Shown: one piece after another, positions 17,258 through 25,930 of the stretch
Position numbering within the stretch: the first letter of the stretch is position 1
How the letters are laid out: each line of letters begins with the position of its first letter
NCBI GenBank assembly: GCA_964483105.1
Contig: CAYZZU010000021.1
Coordinates: 1 to 48,467, forward strand
Reading direction: 5' to 3'
Length of the DNA: 48,467 bases
Source: CAYZZU01 sp964483105
GTDB lineage: Bacteria > CG2-30-53-67
The notes under the pieces: model-generated
The model's database searches: none
The model's input: the letters and a program-made list of their open reading frames with translations, nothing else
What the model was told of the DNA's origin: nothing
Translations under genes and position numbers: made by a program

Positions 17258-18360
17258 CGGCACTTCTCGAAGCGAAAGGGAAACAACTGTTCGATCCGTT
17301 CCAATACCTCGCGGGGAGAGATGCTTCGCATGCAGTCCCGGTCCCTGCAGGAAAAATCGGTGCAGGGGCTGCAAACCACGGGATGCCGAATCCAGCTGTG
17401 AAAACCTTTCGGACCGTAGGGGGCGTAACGTCCCGGCTTTCCCGGACCGAAAAGGGCCAGGACCCGCGTTCCCACGGCCGCGGCCAGATGCATCGGACCC
17501 GTGTCATTGGTCACCATCAGATCGGCTGTCGCAAGCAGGGCCGCCAACTCGTTCAGATCCAGTTTCCCGGCCAGGTTCACCGGCCTTTCCCGCATCCCGG
17601 ACAGGATCTTCTCCACCACGGGACGATCCCCTTCCCCACCGGTGACCAGGACCTCAGCCCCTTCCTCACGGATCAGGGAGTCCGCAAGCTGCGCAAAATG
17701 TTCCTCGGGCCAGCGTTTATAGAGGGCATCCCCCCCCGGGTTCAGAACAATCCACGGGGTACCACCCTCCCGCACGCCTTCCCGCGTCAGGATCGTCCTC
17801 ATCCGGATAAAATCCTCTTCCGTCGTCCAGAACTCCAGTCCCTCCCCCGGATCCTCGGCACCCAGGAACCGGACGACGTCCAGATTGATCTCCACTTCAT
17901 GCCGGTCGGCAAAAACCGGGTCCACCCAGGAGTCCGGAATTGAAAAATCATAGAATCCGCCACGGCCGTCGGTGTTTCTTCCGAGGGTCACCGAGGGATC
18001 GACCGACTGAATCAGAAACCTCATCCTCAATGCGCCCCGTCTGGAAAAAAGATGGTACAGGTTGATCATCAGGTCGTACCGCCTGCCCCGCAGCCGGCGC
18101 AGGCTGGAGAACAGATGCCCGATCTCCGAAGGGACGACCCGGTTTTGCATTCCCTGTGTCGGCAGGACGTGAATCTCGTCCAGGTAGGGACAGCGTCTCA
18201 GGAGATCGGAACACTTCGGGGCCGTCAGGAGATCGATCCTGGCCCCCGGGAAACGGGAACGGAGTGCCCGCAGGGACGGCACGGCCAGAATCAGATCCCC
18301 GATCCCGGCGGCCTTCACAACCAGGATCCGTTCGGGATTTTCGATCCTCTTCTTTTTCAT
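17254..18360 (-). CDS. Glycosyltransferase family 9 (heptosyltransferase-like)
   Basis: A 368-residue GT9 protein. The N-terminus has the ADP-heptose-transferase pattern RILVVKAAGIGDLILAVPSL. The C-terminal half has NPGGDALYKRWP, VTNDTGPMHLAAAVGT and ALFGPGKPGRYAP, and a cysteine-rich segment VCSPCTDFSCRDRDC that is common in this family. It may transfer heptose or another sugar in polysaccharide or LPS synthesis. It starts 4 nt after the amidotransferase stop. It is a distant paralogue of the GT9 protein at 21800-22957. Confidence 0.9.
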   Translation of the reverse strand: MKKKRIENPERILVVKAAGIGDLILAVPSLRALRSRFPGARIDLLTAPKCSDLLRRCPYLDEIHVLPTQGMQNRVVPSEIGHLFSSLRRLRGRRYDLMINLYHLFSRRGALRMRFLIQSVDPSVTLGRNTDGRGGFYDFSIPDSWVDPVFADRHEVEINLDVVRFLGAEDPGEGLEFWTTEEDFIRMRTILTREGVREGGTPWIVLNPGGDALYKRWPEEHFAQLADSLIREEGAEVLVTGGEGDRPVVEKILSGMRERPVNLAGKLDLNELAALLATADLMVTNDTGPMHLAAAVGTRVLALFGPGKPGRYAPYGPKGFHSWIRHPVVCSPCTDFSCRDRDCMRSISPREVLERIEQLFPFRFEKCR

Positions 18361-18364
18361 CGTC

Positions 18365-20299
18365 TTATCCCACTCCGCTTAAGACAGCCCGTCCCCAGGG
18401 TAACCCCTCACCGTCCAGGAAGGTCCTGCACCACACCTCGAAGGTCAGGAGCGCCCAGAGATGATGGGTATAGACTCCGGCCCCGGAGAGATGATCCTTC
18501 ACCATCCGTTCCACCACGGGAGGTTTGAAAAACCCCCGTGAGGCCGCCCGCCCGGAGAGCAGCATATCCCGAAGATAGCCGTTCAGATCTCTTCTGAACC
18601 ACCCCCCGATCGGAACCATGAACCCTTGTTTTTTCTTGTCCAGGATCTCCGGCGGGAGGACCCATTTCATCATCTCCCTGAGCATCCGCTTCAACCGGAA
18701 CCGCCGCATCCGGATCCGGGTCGGGATTCCAACCAGAAATTCCACGAGCCTGCGATCACAAAAGGGTACCCTCAGTTCCAGTGAATGAGCCATACTCATA
18801 CTGTCCGCCATGAAGAGGAGGTCATCCGGAAGATAGGTCATCAAATCCAGACAGGAGACCCTCCTCACGTACTCCAGGCGGCGCATCCCGGAAAGATATT
18901 CGCGATGAATATCGGAGGAGCCGGACTCCCGGAGAAGATCCCGGAATTCCCCGGAGTAGAGTGACCCCTTCATTTCCGGGGTGTAAAAAGAGATCCAGCT
19001 CAGGTACCGGTCGACCGGATCGAGCCGTCCCCCGTGAACAAACCGTTTGATCCACCCTCCGAGATTCCGGCTTCGGGTACTCTCCGGAAGGGATTCCCCA
19101 ACGGGGGAAAAGATCCACCTGCGCATCCAGAACGGCACGGATTCATAGATCCCGGATAGACGGGCACCGAGGTATCGGGGATACCCCAGAAAGACCTCGT
19201 CCCCCCCGATCCCGCTCAGGGCCACCGTGACATGCTTCTTCGTCTCCCGGGAGATCAGGTAAGTGGGAATCGCCGAAGAATCGGCCATCGGTTCCCCCAT
19301 CATCCTGACAATCTCGGGAAGAACCTCGACCACATCCGGCTGGAGAATGAATTCATGATGATCCGTGCCGAAACGCTCCGCCACAACGCGGGCGGAGGAG
19401 AGTTCATTGTAGGAGGCATCCTCATCCCCATACCCCACGGTAAAGGTCTTTACCGGGCGGGCGCTGTATTCGGACATCAGGGCCACAATGCTCGCCGAAT
19501 CCATCCCTCCACTCAGAAAGGCTCCCAGCGGAACATCGCTGATCATCCTTTTGCGGACCGCGTCACGCAGAAGAGAAAGCCCGTGCCGCACATAATCGTC
19601 CCCCTGAATCTTTACGCCCGACGGCTCCCAGTGGGAAGAGGAGTCCAACCCCCAGTAGCGCCGGACCCGGACCGTCCGGTTCCTGTATTTCAGGAAATGG
19701 CCCGGTGGAAGCCTCCGGATCGATCGGAACATGGTCTTCGGAGCCGAAACATAGAGATAGGAAAGAAAGGAGTGAAGCGCCTCCGGATCGAGTTCATTCA
19801 GCGAATCATCGACCGCCAGGAGAGCCTGGATCTCAGAAGCGAACAACAGGCGTTCACCTTTCCACACATAGAACAACGGTTTGACACCGATCGGGTCCCG
19901 GGCCAGAAAGAGCGTTTCTTCCTTCCGGTCCCAGATTGCGAAGGCGAACATTCCCTCCAGGCGATTCAGGCAGGCCTCGCCGTACTCCTCGTAAAGATGC
20001 ACGATCACCTCGGTATCGGAAAAGGTCGTAAATTCATGGCCCTTGCCAAGCAGATCAGACCGGAGTTCCAGGTAGTTGTAGATCTCTCCGTTAAAGACAA
20101 TGCGCAACCGCCCATCTTCATTCTGAATCGGCTGATGCCCCCCCGGAAGATCAATCACGGCAAGTCGGCGCATTCCGAGGCAGACCTGGATATCCGAATA
20201 GATCCCCTCGTCATCCGGGCCCCGATGTTGAAGAACCTCACACATCAGAGACACAGAAGCGCGATCCGGTTGACCCGCAATTCCCGCTATTCCGCACAC
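18365..20299 (-). CDS. Asparagine synthase-type amidotransferase, probably exosortase-associated
   Basis: A 644-residue class II glutamine amidotransferase. The GTG start at 20299 places Cys2 (the glutaminase nucleophile) directly after Met, giving MCGIAGIAG; AGAGG lies 7 nt upstream. The frame extends to 20329, but an N-terminal extension would block the nucleophile. The glutaminase domain covers about 1-210. The synthetase domain has the pyrophosphate loop SGGMDSAS. Such AsnB-like proteins occur in surface polysaccharide loci, and one subgroup of about this length accompanies the XrtA/PEP-CTERM system. The PEP-CTERM protein at 37028 supports that reading. It probably amidates a sugar acid or matrix component rather than making free asparagine (inference). 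Confidence 0.87.
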   Translation of the reverse strand: MCGIAGIAGQPDRASVSLMCEVLQHRGPDDEGIYSDIQVCLGMRRLAVIDLPGGHQPIQNEDGRLRIVFNGEIYNYLELRSDLLGKGHEFTTFSDTEVIVHLYEEYGEACLNRLEGMFAFAIWDRKEETLFLARDPIGVKPLFYVWKGERLLFASEIQALLAVDDSLNELDPEALHSFLSYLYVSAPKTMFRSIRRLPPGHFLKYRNRTVRVRRYWGLDSSSHWEPSGVKIQGDDYVRHGLSLLRDAVRKRMISDVPLGAFLSGGMDSASIVALMSEYSARPVKTFTVGYGDEDASYNELSSARVVAERFGTDHHEFILQPDVVEVLPEIVRMMGEPMADSSAIPTYLISRETKKHVTVALSGIGGDEVFLGYPRYLGARLSGIYESVPFWMRRWIFSPVGESLPESTRSRNLGGWIKRFVHGGRLDPVDRYLSWISFYTPEMKGSLYSGEFRDLLRESGSSDIHREYLSGMRRLEYVRRVSCLDLMTYLPDDLLFMADSMSMAHSLELRVPFCDRRLVEFLVGIPTRIRMRRFRLKRMLREMMKWVLPPEILDKKKQGFMVPIGGWFRRDLNGYLRDMLLSGRAASRGFFKPPVVERMVKDHLSGAGVYTHHLWALLTFEVWCRTFLDGEGLPWGRAVLSGVG

Positions 20300-20420
20300 A
20301 AAGACCTCTTTTTCTGAACGGCTTCGCAATCCATCCCGATGAGGAAAACGACCTCCCGGTCTCAGCTTTCCTGCGGGCTGCTCCAGGAATGTTACAAGAT
20401 CTGATAAGATGTTCTATTTT

Positions 20421-20449
20421 ATTTTAATACAGTGAACCCATATAGACAA
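20421..20449 (-). promoter_or_regulatory. Sigma-70 type promoter for the amidotransferase block
   Basis: On the minus strand TTGTCT (20444-20449) is followed after 17 nt by TAAAAT (20421-20426). It lies in AT-rich DNA and leaves a leader of roughly 115 nt before the GTG start. Confidence 0.45.
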
Positions 20450-20525
20450 TATTTTATTATCCAATTTTCTGACATTCCATGATAATTCACGTTTCCTCCC
20501 GGAAGGACGAGCGCCCCAATGCTCA

Positions 20526-20590
20526 TTTTGCCTGGCACCAAAAGGATCTTTTGCCTGGAAGGATCTTTTGCCTGGCACCAAAAGGATCTT
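20526..20590. repeat. Three overlapping direct repeats with a TGCCTGGCA core
   Basis: A 25-nt unit (TTTTGCCTGGCACC followed by AAAAGGATCTT) occurs complete at 20526-20550 and 20566-20590. Between them is a shortened copy at 20549-20567 that lacks the six bases CACCAA. The unit contains the palindrome TGCCTGGCA. A related TGCCTG-based inverted repeat occurs at 37754-37836. These resemble REP/RAYT-type intergenic elements, but no transposase gene is present. Confidence 0.75.
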
Positions 20591-20600
20591 CGATTTTTCT

Positions 20601-20628
20601 TTGTTTTGAGAACGAGGACCGATATAAT
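20601..20628 (+). promoter_or_regulatory. Sigma-70 type promoter for the nucleotidyltransferase gene
   Basis: A perfect TATAAT (20623-20628) is preceded at 16 nt by a weaker TTGTTT (20601-20606), about 48 nt before the GTG start. The repeats at 20526-20590 end just upstream of the -35 element. Confidence 0.5.
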
Positions 20629-20675
20629 CAACCGTAATCAACAAACAGGAATCATTTTGTTCGCAGGAGCGTCTT

Positions 20676-21758
20676 GTGAACCTTTTCACCCCGACCATCA
20701 AGGAGCCGGATCACCCGCTTGAACAACGCCTGATGACCCTACTCTGTCGGGTCTCCGGTCTCGACCATGGGGCGGTCTTCAAACTGGTCCGCCGGGACCT
20801 CGACTGGGGTTATATCTTCCGGACCGCCCACCCTCTCTATGCCGTTCCCCTCATCTATTTTCATCTGAAGGAACAGATCCCGGACGGGATTCAGGGAACT
20901 CCCCTGAGAGAGGTCTTCAAAAGAGAATATCACCTGAGCCTGGCGAACAACCTGCGCCTTCTCCATGAGTTCGACCGGATCACCGCTCTCTTTTCGGAAC
21001 ACGGAATCCCCTCCATAGCCCTCAAGGGAACGCAGTTGATCCGTGAACTCTATCCGAATCCGGCGATCCGGCCCATGTTCGATATCGACCTCCTGGTGAA
21101 GCGGGAAGACCTGAAGGGCGCGCATGAGATCCTGCGGAACGCGGGATACCGAACCGTCGGGGGAAAGCCACCCCGCCCGGATCACGGTTACTACTATGAC
21201 GCCCCATACCGGAAGGAGTCCGGCTCTCCGGTTCTCCTGGAGCTCCACTGGGATCTCGGAGAAAAGAATCGCTACCGGATCAACGTGACGCCGATCTGGA
21301 ATCGGGCGGTCCGAAGCAACCAGGGCCCCTACCTGGAGATGGACGATGATGATACCTTTCTGTACCTCGCCCTCCACTTTTTCAAACATTATCTCTTCAA
21401 ACGTCTGATCTGGATCTGTGACCTTCACGAATGGACCGTCCGGAAAGCGATTCACTGGGAGAGGGTCGTGGAACGGGCGCGATCCCAGTCGATCGCCACC
21501 TTTCTTCTCTACACCGTGATCCTCCTGGAGGATTTTTATCAGGCCCCCCTACCGGTCGAGAAGGATCGAATTATCCGGGTCGGTCCAATCCGGAAGAAGA
21601 TCCTGGACGGTTACCTGAGACGCTATCCTCTGTTCCGGTCGTTAAACCGGGAAAGCTACATCCGACAACGTCTCTTTGCCTTCTCCTGTATCGACCGGAT
21701 GCCGGACCGGATGAGGTTTACCCGCGACGCGCTGAGAAGGGACAGAAGGGGGAAATGA
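20676..21758 (+). CDS. Nucleotidyltransferase-like protein (NTP_transf_5 type)
   Basis: A 360-residue protein matching the uncharacterised nucleotidyltransferase family often found in polysaccharide loci. The core is IALKGTQLIRELYPNPAIRPMFDIDLLV (about 108-135), in which the DxD pair would bind metal. This is followed by a helical region with HWDL near 190 and a C-terminal basic tail. The substrate is unknown. The GTG start at 20676 has AGGAG 7 nt upstream. It is the only plus-strand gene within the otherwise minus-strand polysaccharide locus, sits next to repeat elements, and converges on the GT9 gene. This suggests later insertion or inversion. Confidence 0.78.
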   Translation: MNLFTPTIKEPDHPLEQRLMTLLCRVSGLDHGAVFKLVRRDLDWGYIFRTAHPLYAVPLIYFHLKEQIPDGIQGTPLREVFKREYHLSLANNLRLLHEFDRITALFSEHGIPSIALKGTQLIRELYPNPAIRPMFDIDLLVKREDLKGAHEILRNAGYRTVGGKPPRPDHGYYYDAPYRKESGSPVLLELHWDLGEKNRYRINVTPIWNRAVRSNQGPYLEMDDDDTFLYLALHFFKHYLFKRLIWICDLHEWTVRKAIHWERVVERARSQSIATFLLYTVILLEDFYQAPLPVEKDRIIRVGPIRKKILDGYLRRYPLFRSLNRESYIRQRLFAFSCIDRMPDRMRFTRDALRRDRRGK

Positions 21759-21799
21759 TTCTCCACCCGCACAGCAGGTGGTCTCCTGAAGCCTCCCCC

Positions 21800-22957
21800 T
21801 CATACACCCGGAACCTCGACGGATTCATCCGGGGTGACGGACTGAATCATTTCGGCCACGGTCCGGAAGACCTCCTCCGGACGGATGCCGGACATACAAT
21901 CGAAGGTCCCCGTCCGGCAGATTCCGGAGTTACACCCGATACAGGGAAGATCGTCCCGGCGCAGGACCCGGTGCCCCTCTCCCACCGGCCACCACCGACC
22001 GGCACGGGTCGGTCCCATGAAGGAGACGGTCCTGGTCCCGACGGCGCAGGCCAGATGGAGCGGACCGGAGTTGTTGCAGACCAGAAGATCGAGCTGCGAC
22101 AGAAAGGCGGCAAAGCACTTCAGAGTTGAAAATTCGGGAACCGGTTCCGGTTCTTCCCGCATCCGTCGCTGAATCTCCCGGATCAGACGAAAATCCCCCC
22201 TCCCGCCGCAGATCAGAACGCGCGCCGTACCCGACTCGATCAGCCGGTCGGCCAGCTCCGCGAAATGTTCCAGGGGCCAGCGCTGGGTCGGATGCATCCC
22301 GCCGGGGTGGATGCCGACGACGGGCCCCGGCGGTCCGGGCCGCGCCCGGTTCGCCCTGCAATCCTCGCCTTTCAGCGAGAGATGAAAAACCCGGGTACGC
22401 GAACGGATCCCGAGTGGGGAAAGGGTGTTCAGGAGAACATCGGTCAAGTGGAGTCCGGGTGGTGGGAGCGGGAGGGCCGTGTCGAAGAAGACTCCTCTTC
22501 CATCCTGCCCGTAACCGATCGTGTGCCACGCGCCGGAAAACAGGGCGATCAGGGCGAACACAAGGGATCCGTCTGTATTCAGATCGATCAGAAGGTCATA
22601 GTCCTGTTTCCGGATTGCGGATACCGACCGGATCACCGGAACCGAGGCGGGTCCTTGCGCTGACTCGAGGATCCGGTCGATATCCGGACAGATTTCGTAG
22701 AGCCCCCGGAGGTAGGGATTGGCCAGCACGGTCACCCGGCTCGCCGGGAAGGCCTCCCTCAGGGCGGCGAAGAGGGGCAGGGAAAGAACCGCGTCCCCCA
22801 GTCTCCTCTGGGAAAGGACAAGAATCTCCCGGGGGGGCAGTAGAAACGGCGGTTTTTGTCCCCGCGCCCGATGTCCGAAAACACCTTCAAGCGCACGGCC
22901 CCGTAACTGAAGATAGATTCGCTTGAGCTCTCGCCGGAAAGACGCATTGGCAAACAT
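21800..22957 (-). CDS. Glycosyltransferase family 9 (heptosyltransferase-like)
   Basis: A 385-residue GT9 enzyme: ILVLSQRRLGDAVLSLPLFAAL at the N-terminal fold, then IHPGGMHPTQRWP, CNNSGPLHLACAVGT and FMGPTRAGRWWPVG, and a cysteine segment PCIGCNSGICRTGTFDC. Arg/Gly replaces the usual Ser/Gly in the first loop. It acts in the cytoplasm on a lipid-linked acceptor; the donor is probably an ADP-heptose or similar sugar. It is the last gene of the long minus-strand polysaccharide block, 2 nt after the acyltransferase. Confidence 0.9.
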   Translation of the reverse strand: MFANASFRRELKRIYLQLRGRALEGVFGHRARGQKPPFLLPPREILVLSQRRLGDAVLSLPLFAALREAFPASRVTVLANPYLRGLYEICPDIDRILESAQGPASVPVIRSVSAIRKQDYDLLIDLNTDGSLVFALIALFSGAWHTIGYGQDGRGVFFDTALPLPPPGLHLTDVLLNTLSPLGIRSRTRVFHLSLKGEDCRANRARPGPPGPVVGIHPGGMHPTQRWPLEHFAELADRLIESGTARVLICGGRGDFRLIREIQRRMREEPEPVPEFSTLKCFAAFLSQLDLLVCNNSGPLHLACAVGTRTVSFMGPTRAGRWWPVGEGHRVLRRDDLPCIGCNSGICRTGTFDCMSGIRPEEVFRTVAEMIQSVTPDESVEVPGV

Positions 22958-22959
22958 GC

Positions 22960-23565
22960 CTACCGGATCTCCTTGACGATTTTCGCGGGGTTCCCCGCCG
23001 CCACGGTTCCGGGGGGCACATCACGGGTGACCACGCTCCCCGTGGCAATGACCGCATTGTCGCCGATCGTGACTCCCTTCAGGATCGTGGCGTCATGCCC
23101 GATCCAGACGTTGTCACCGATCACGACCGGTTCGGTTTCCGATTCATAGACTGAGTTGAGATCCATGCCGTTTTCATGGACCCGGACCATTTGATTCCGC
23201 CTCTTTTCCGGATCCAGGGGATGGCCGTTGTTATCGTGGATATCGACATGGTAGGAGATCTGGCAGTACCTCCCGATGACGACCTCGGTCGCCGCTTCGA
23301 TCCGGATCCCGGAGATCGCCGTATAGGCCCCGATCTCGACCCTCCCCCGGTCATGGATATGAAAGAGCACGTCCCCCAGGATCACCCGGTCGCCGATGAC
23401 CAGTTGATCCCTGCTCCGGTTGGTCCACTCGGCATGCACCTTGAGCCGGACCTTTTTCCCGACCGTCGCGGTACTCCGCAACAGGGCGAGCTGATAAGCA
23501 TTGTATCCCCTGCGCAGACCCCATTGCAGGGCATGCAGGGGATCCCGCAGGACCCTCTGTAACAC
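22960..23565 (-). CDS. Left-handed beta-helix acyltransferase
   Basis: A 201-residue hexapeptide-repeat transferase of the CysE/LacA/NodL type. Repeats such as VVIGDNVWIGHDATILKGVTIGDNAVIATGSVVTRD near the C-terminus, HIHD and a catalytic-type histidine in SYHVDIHDNNGH are visible. It ends with AAGNPAKIVKEIR, the usual closing motif. It probably O-acetylates a sugar of the repeat unit using acetyl-CoA. The start is a GTG at 23565, 2 nt after the GT4 stop, with GGAGG about 13 nt upstream; this is long, so coupling to the upstream gene is likely. Confidence 0.88.
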   Translation of the reverse strand: MLQRVLRDPLHALQWGLRRGYNAYQLALLRSTATVGKKVRLKVHAEWTNRSRDQLVIGDRVILGDVLFHIHDRGRVEIGAYTAISGIRIEAATEVVIGRYCQISYHVDIHDNNGHPLDPEKRRNQMVRVHENGMDLNSVYESETEPVVIGDNVWIGHDATILKGVTIGDNAVIATGSVVTRDVPPGTVAAGNPAKIVKEIR

Positions 23566-23567
23566 CT

Positions 23568-24749
23568 CTATCGCAATACCTCCTCGTAAACGGTTTCAAT
23601 CTTCCGGGTAATCTTCTCGATATTGAAGAAACGCTCGACCCGCTCCCGGCCGCGCCGCCCCATCTCCCTGCCTCTCTCCGGATCCTCGATCAGCGTCAGG
23701 ATCGCCCGGCTCAGACCGGCCACATCCCCTTTCCGGACCAGGATCCCCGTCACACCATCCTGTACCACATCGGGCACGGCGTCCACGGAAAAGGCCGCGA
23801 CCGGGACACGGCACGCCATCGCCTCGATCAGCACCCGGCCGAAGGCTTCGGTCAGGGAGGGCAGGGCCAGAAGATCCAGGGAAGAGATCACGCGGGCCAC
23901 ATCCTCACGGTAACCGACAAAGGTGACCTTTTTCGACAGGCCCATCCGTGCAATCCCGGACTGAAGCTCTTTCCGGTAAGGGCTGTCGTGACCGACGATC
24001 AGGCAATGCGACTCGGGATGCCGCCTCGCAACCGGTTCCAGGGCGCGCAGGAGGTAGATGTGGCCCTTGACCGGAACAATCTGCCCCACAATGCCGATAA
24101 GAAATTTGTTCTCCAGGCCGTGCTCCCGGCGAAACGCCTCGCCTCCCGCGGCAGAAAATTTTTCGGCATCAATTCCATTCGGGATCACCACCACCTTTCT
24201 CCGTCTTGAGGCCGGCGGAAATCTCTTCGCCACCGCGTCGGAGATCGCAATCACCCTGGAGGCCAGGGCAAGAAGCGGGGGATCCAGCAACCGGTCCCGC
24301 AGGGCGATCCGGACATGCCAGACCAGGGGAATTCCCAGACCGAGGGCCGCCACCCCCCCGAACAGGGCGGCCCGGGAGGAGTTGGCATGGACAATGCCGA
24401 CCCGTTCTTTCCGCATCAACCGGCGGAGTTCCCGGACGGTCCGGAAAAACCTGTCAAACCGCAGTGTCCTGATCGTTTCCATGGGGATGATCGAAGTCGC
24501 GAAATCCCGTCCGACCGTCTCTTCCACCATCGGCCCCCGGCCGGGAAAGACCACGAGGGGACGGAAACGCTTCCGGTCAAGATACCGAAGATGCAGCAGG
24601 AAGCTCTGCTGTCCCCCTCCGACCCTCTCCGAGGTGCTCTCCACGAAGAGGACCGTTCGGGGAACCCCGGGGGCGGAAGTCGCGCCCTTCCACTCCGGCG
24701 TCGGGCGGAGATTCTTCTTACCTCCGAGTACGGTTGAGGTCCCGGACAA
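23568..24749 (-). CDS. Glycosyltransferase family 4 (GT-B)
   Basis: A 393-residue GT4. VLFVESTSERVGGGQQSFLLHL opens the acceptor domain; IVGQIVPVKGHIYLL and PSLTEAFGRVLIEAMACRVPVAA mark the donor-binding domain. The start appears to be TTG at 24749 (GGGGGAG 4 nt upstream); no ATG or GTG occurs before the conserved fold, so roughly 30 non-conserved N-terminal residues are included. It overlaps the upstream GT4 gene by 32 nt. Sugar specificity is unknown. Confidence 0.87.
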   Translation of the reverse strand: MSGTSTVLGGKKNLRPTPEWKGATSAPGVPRTVLFVESTSERVGGGQQSFLLHLRYLDRKRFRPLVVFPGRGPMVEETVGRDFATSIIPMETIRTLRFDRFFRTVRELRRLMRKERVGIVHANSSRAALFGGVAALGLGIPLVWHVRIALRDRLLDPPLLALASRVIAISDAVAKRFPPASRRRKVVVIPNGIDAEKFSAAGGEAFRREHGLENKFLIGIVGQIVPVKGHIYLLRALEPVARRHPESHCLIVGHDSPYRKELQSGIARMGLSKKVTFVGYREDVARVISSLDLLALPSLTEAFGRVLIEAMACRVPVAAFSVDAVPDVVQDGVTGILVRKGDVAGLSRAILTLIEDPERGREMGRRGRERVERFFNIEKITRKIETVYEEVLR

Positions 24750-25884
24750 CGGACTCCCCCCTTCCCGGGGGGCCTTTCAACTCCCCGTAAAGCTGCCGGG
24801 TCGCAACGGCGATCCGGTCCCAGTTGAAATATTCCGCGTCCAGCGCCCTGGCGTTCTTTCCCAGACGCCGGCAAAGCGGACGATCGTCAAGAAGCCTTTT
24901 CAACGCCCGGGCAAGCCCCTTCTCCTCTCCCGGAGGGACAAGGAGGCCGGTTTTTCCATCTTCGACATAATCGAGAAAAGCGCCGACCGCCGTCGCGACA
25001 ACGGGAACCCCGAAGGCGAAGGCGATATGCAGCACCCCGCTGTCGTAGATATGATCATAGGGGAGAGCCGTCATGTCCGCCGCCGTGAAGTAATCGGCCA
25101 CCTCTTCGAAGGGGACATATTCGGGACGGAAAAACACCCGGCTCTCAATCCCCGCCTCCCGGATCGCACGGCGGTACTCCTCCTCGCTCCCGACGAGGAC
25201 TTTCCCCGCGATGATGAGACAGACCTGCCGTCCCTCGCGGACCAGTTCCGAGAAGGAGCGGATCAGTCGCTTGAGTCCCTTGTAGGGACGGATCGCCCCG
25301 AAGAAGAGGATCACGCCGTCATCCACGGGGATCCCGAGTTTTCTTCTCGAGCTTTCCCGTCCAGGAGAGTTTCCGGAACGGAAGAACGCGTAGGAACCGT
25401 GGGGAATGACCCGGACCTTCTCCCGGGGAAGAGAAAACCGGTTGAAAAACTCTTTCCGGTTCTGTTCGGCATGCACGATGATCTTCGAGGAGAGTCGGTA
25501 CATCCATCGATAGGTCGTTTCTTCAAAAAGCCGGACCTCATGGGGAAGGAGATTATGGGCGGTCAGGACGATCCGCGCCCCGATGGACCTCAACAGCATG
25601 AAGAGAATCCAGTCCTTCCTCGTGGAAACCAGTGTCTGGAAATGAACCGCGTCGGGACGAAAGGTAAGCCACTCCCGAAAGATCAGGGAGAGCGATTTCA
25701 GATACGGCCTTTCCTGATAAAATCCGGTCACGAGAGAAAAGGTCCGGGGGAAATCGGACAACTCATAGTCCCTGTGCGTGAGGAGGCGCACCTCGCACCC
25801 TGCCCGGCCGAGGGCTTCACAGAGGTTGTAGGTATAGTGCGCGATTCCTCCCGTAGGACTGGTATCGATCATCAGGATTTTCAT
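24718..25884 (-). CDS. Glycosyltransferase family 4 (GT-B)
   Basis: A 388-residue GT4 that begins MKILMIDTSPTGGIAHYTYNL. The donor-domain features are ILFFGAIRPYKGLKRLI and LPYDHIYDSGVLHIAFAFGVPVVAT. The start is the ATG at 25884; the frame extends 10 codons further to 25914 without family similarity. It probably adds a sugar to the lipid-linked repeat unit. It overlaps the next GT4 gene by 32 nt. Confidence 0.88.
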   Translation of the reverse strand: MKILMIDTSPTGGIAHYTYNLCEALGRAGCEVRLLTHRDYELSDFPRTFSLVTGFYQERPYLKSLSLIFREWLTFRPDAVHFQTLVSTRKDWILFMLLRSIGARIVLTAHNLLPHEVRLFEETTYRWMYRLSSKIIVHAEQNRKEFFNRFSLPREKVRVIPHGSYAFFRSGNSPGRESSRRKLGIPVDDGVILFFGAIRPYKGLKRLIRSFSELVREGRQVCLIIAGKVLVGSEEEYRRAIREAGIESRVFFRPEYVPFEEVADYFTAADMTALPYDHIYDSGVLHIAFAFGVPVVATAVGAFLDYVEDGKTGLLVPPGEEKGLARALKRLLDDRPLCRRLGKNARALDAEYFNWDRIAVATRQLYGELKGPPGRGESVVRDLNRTRR

Positions 25885-25930
25885 AAGAGACCCTACTCTT
25901 GATTCCCACCCCACCGGACAAGATATCCTG

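Larger units (their letters stand above)
20300..20675. other. Divergent intergenic region with promoters and short repeats
   Basis: About 375 bp between the divergent amidotransferase and nucleotidyltransferase genes. It carries a promoter-like element on each strand (20421-20449 minus, 20601-20628 plus), an AT-rich middle and three partial direct repeats at 20526-20590. I see no gene. Confidence 0.6.

Noticed and set aside
21763..21781. CCACC/GGTGG hairpin between convergent genes as a terminator
   Set aside because: Only 5 bp of stem and no T-run on either strand.
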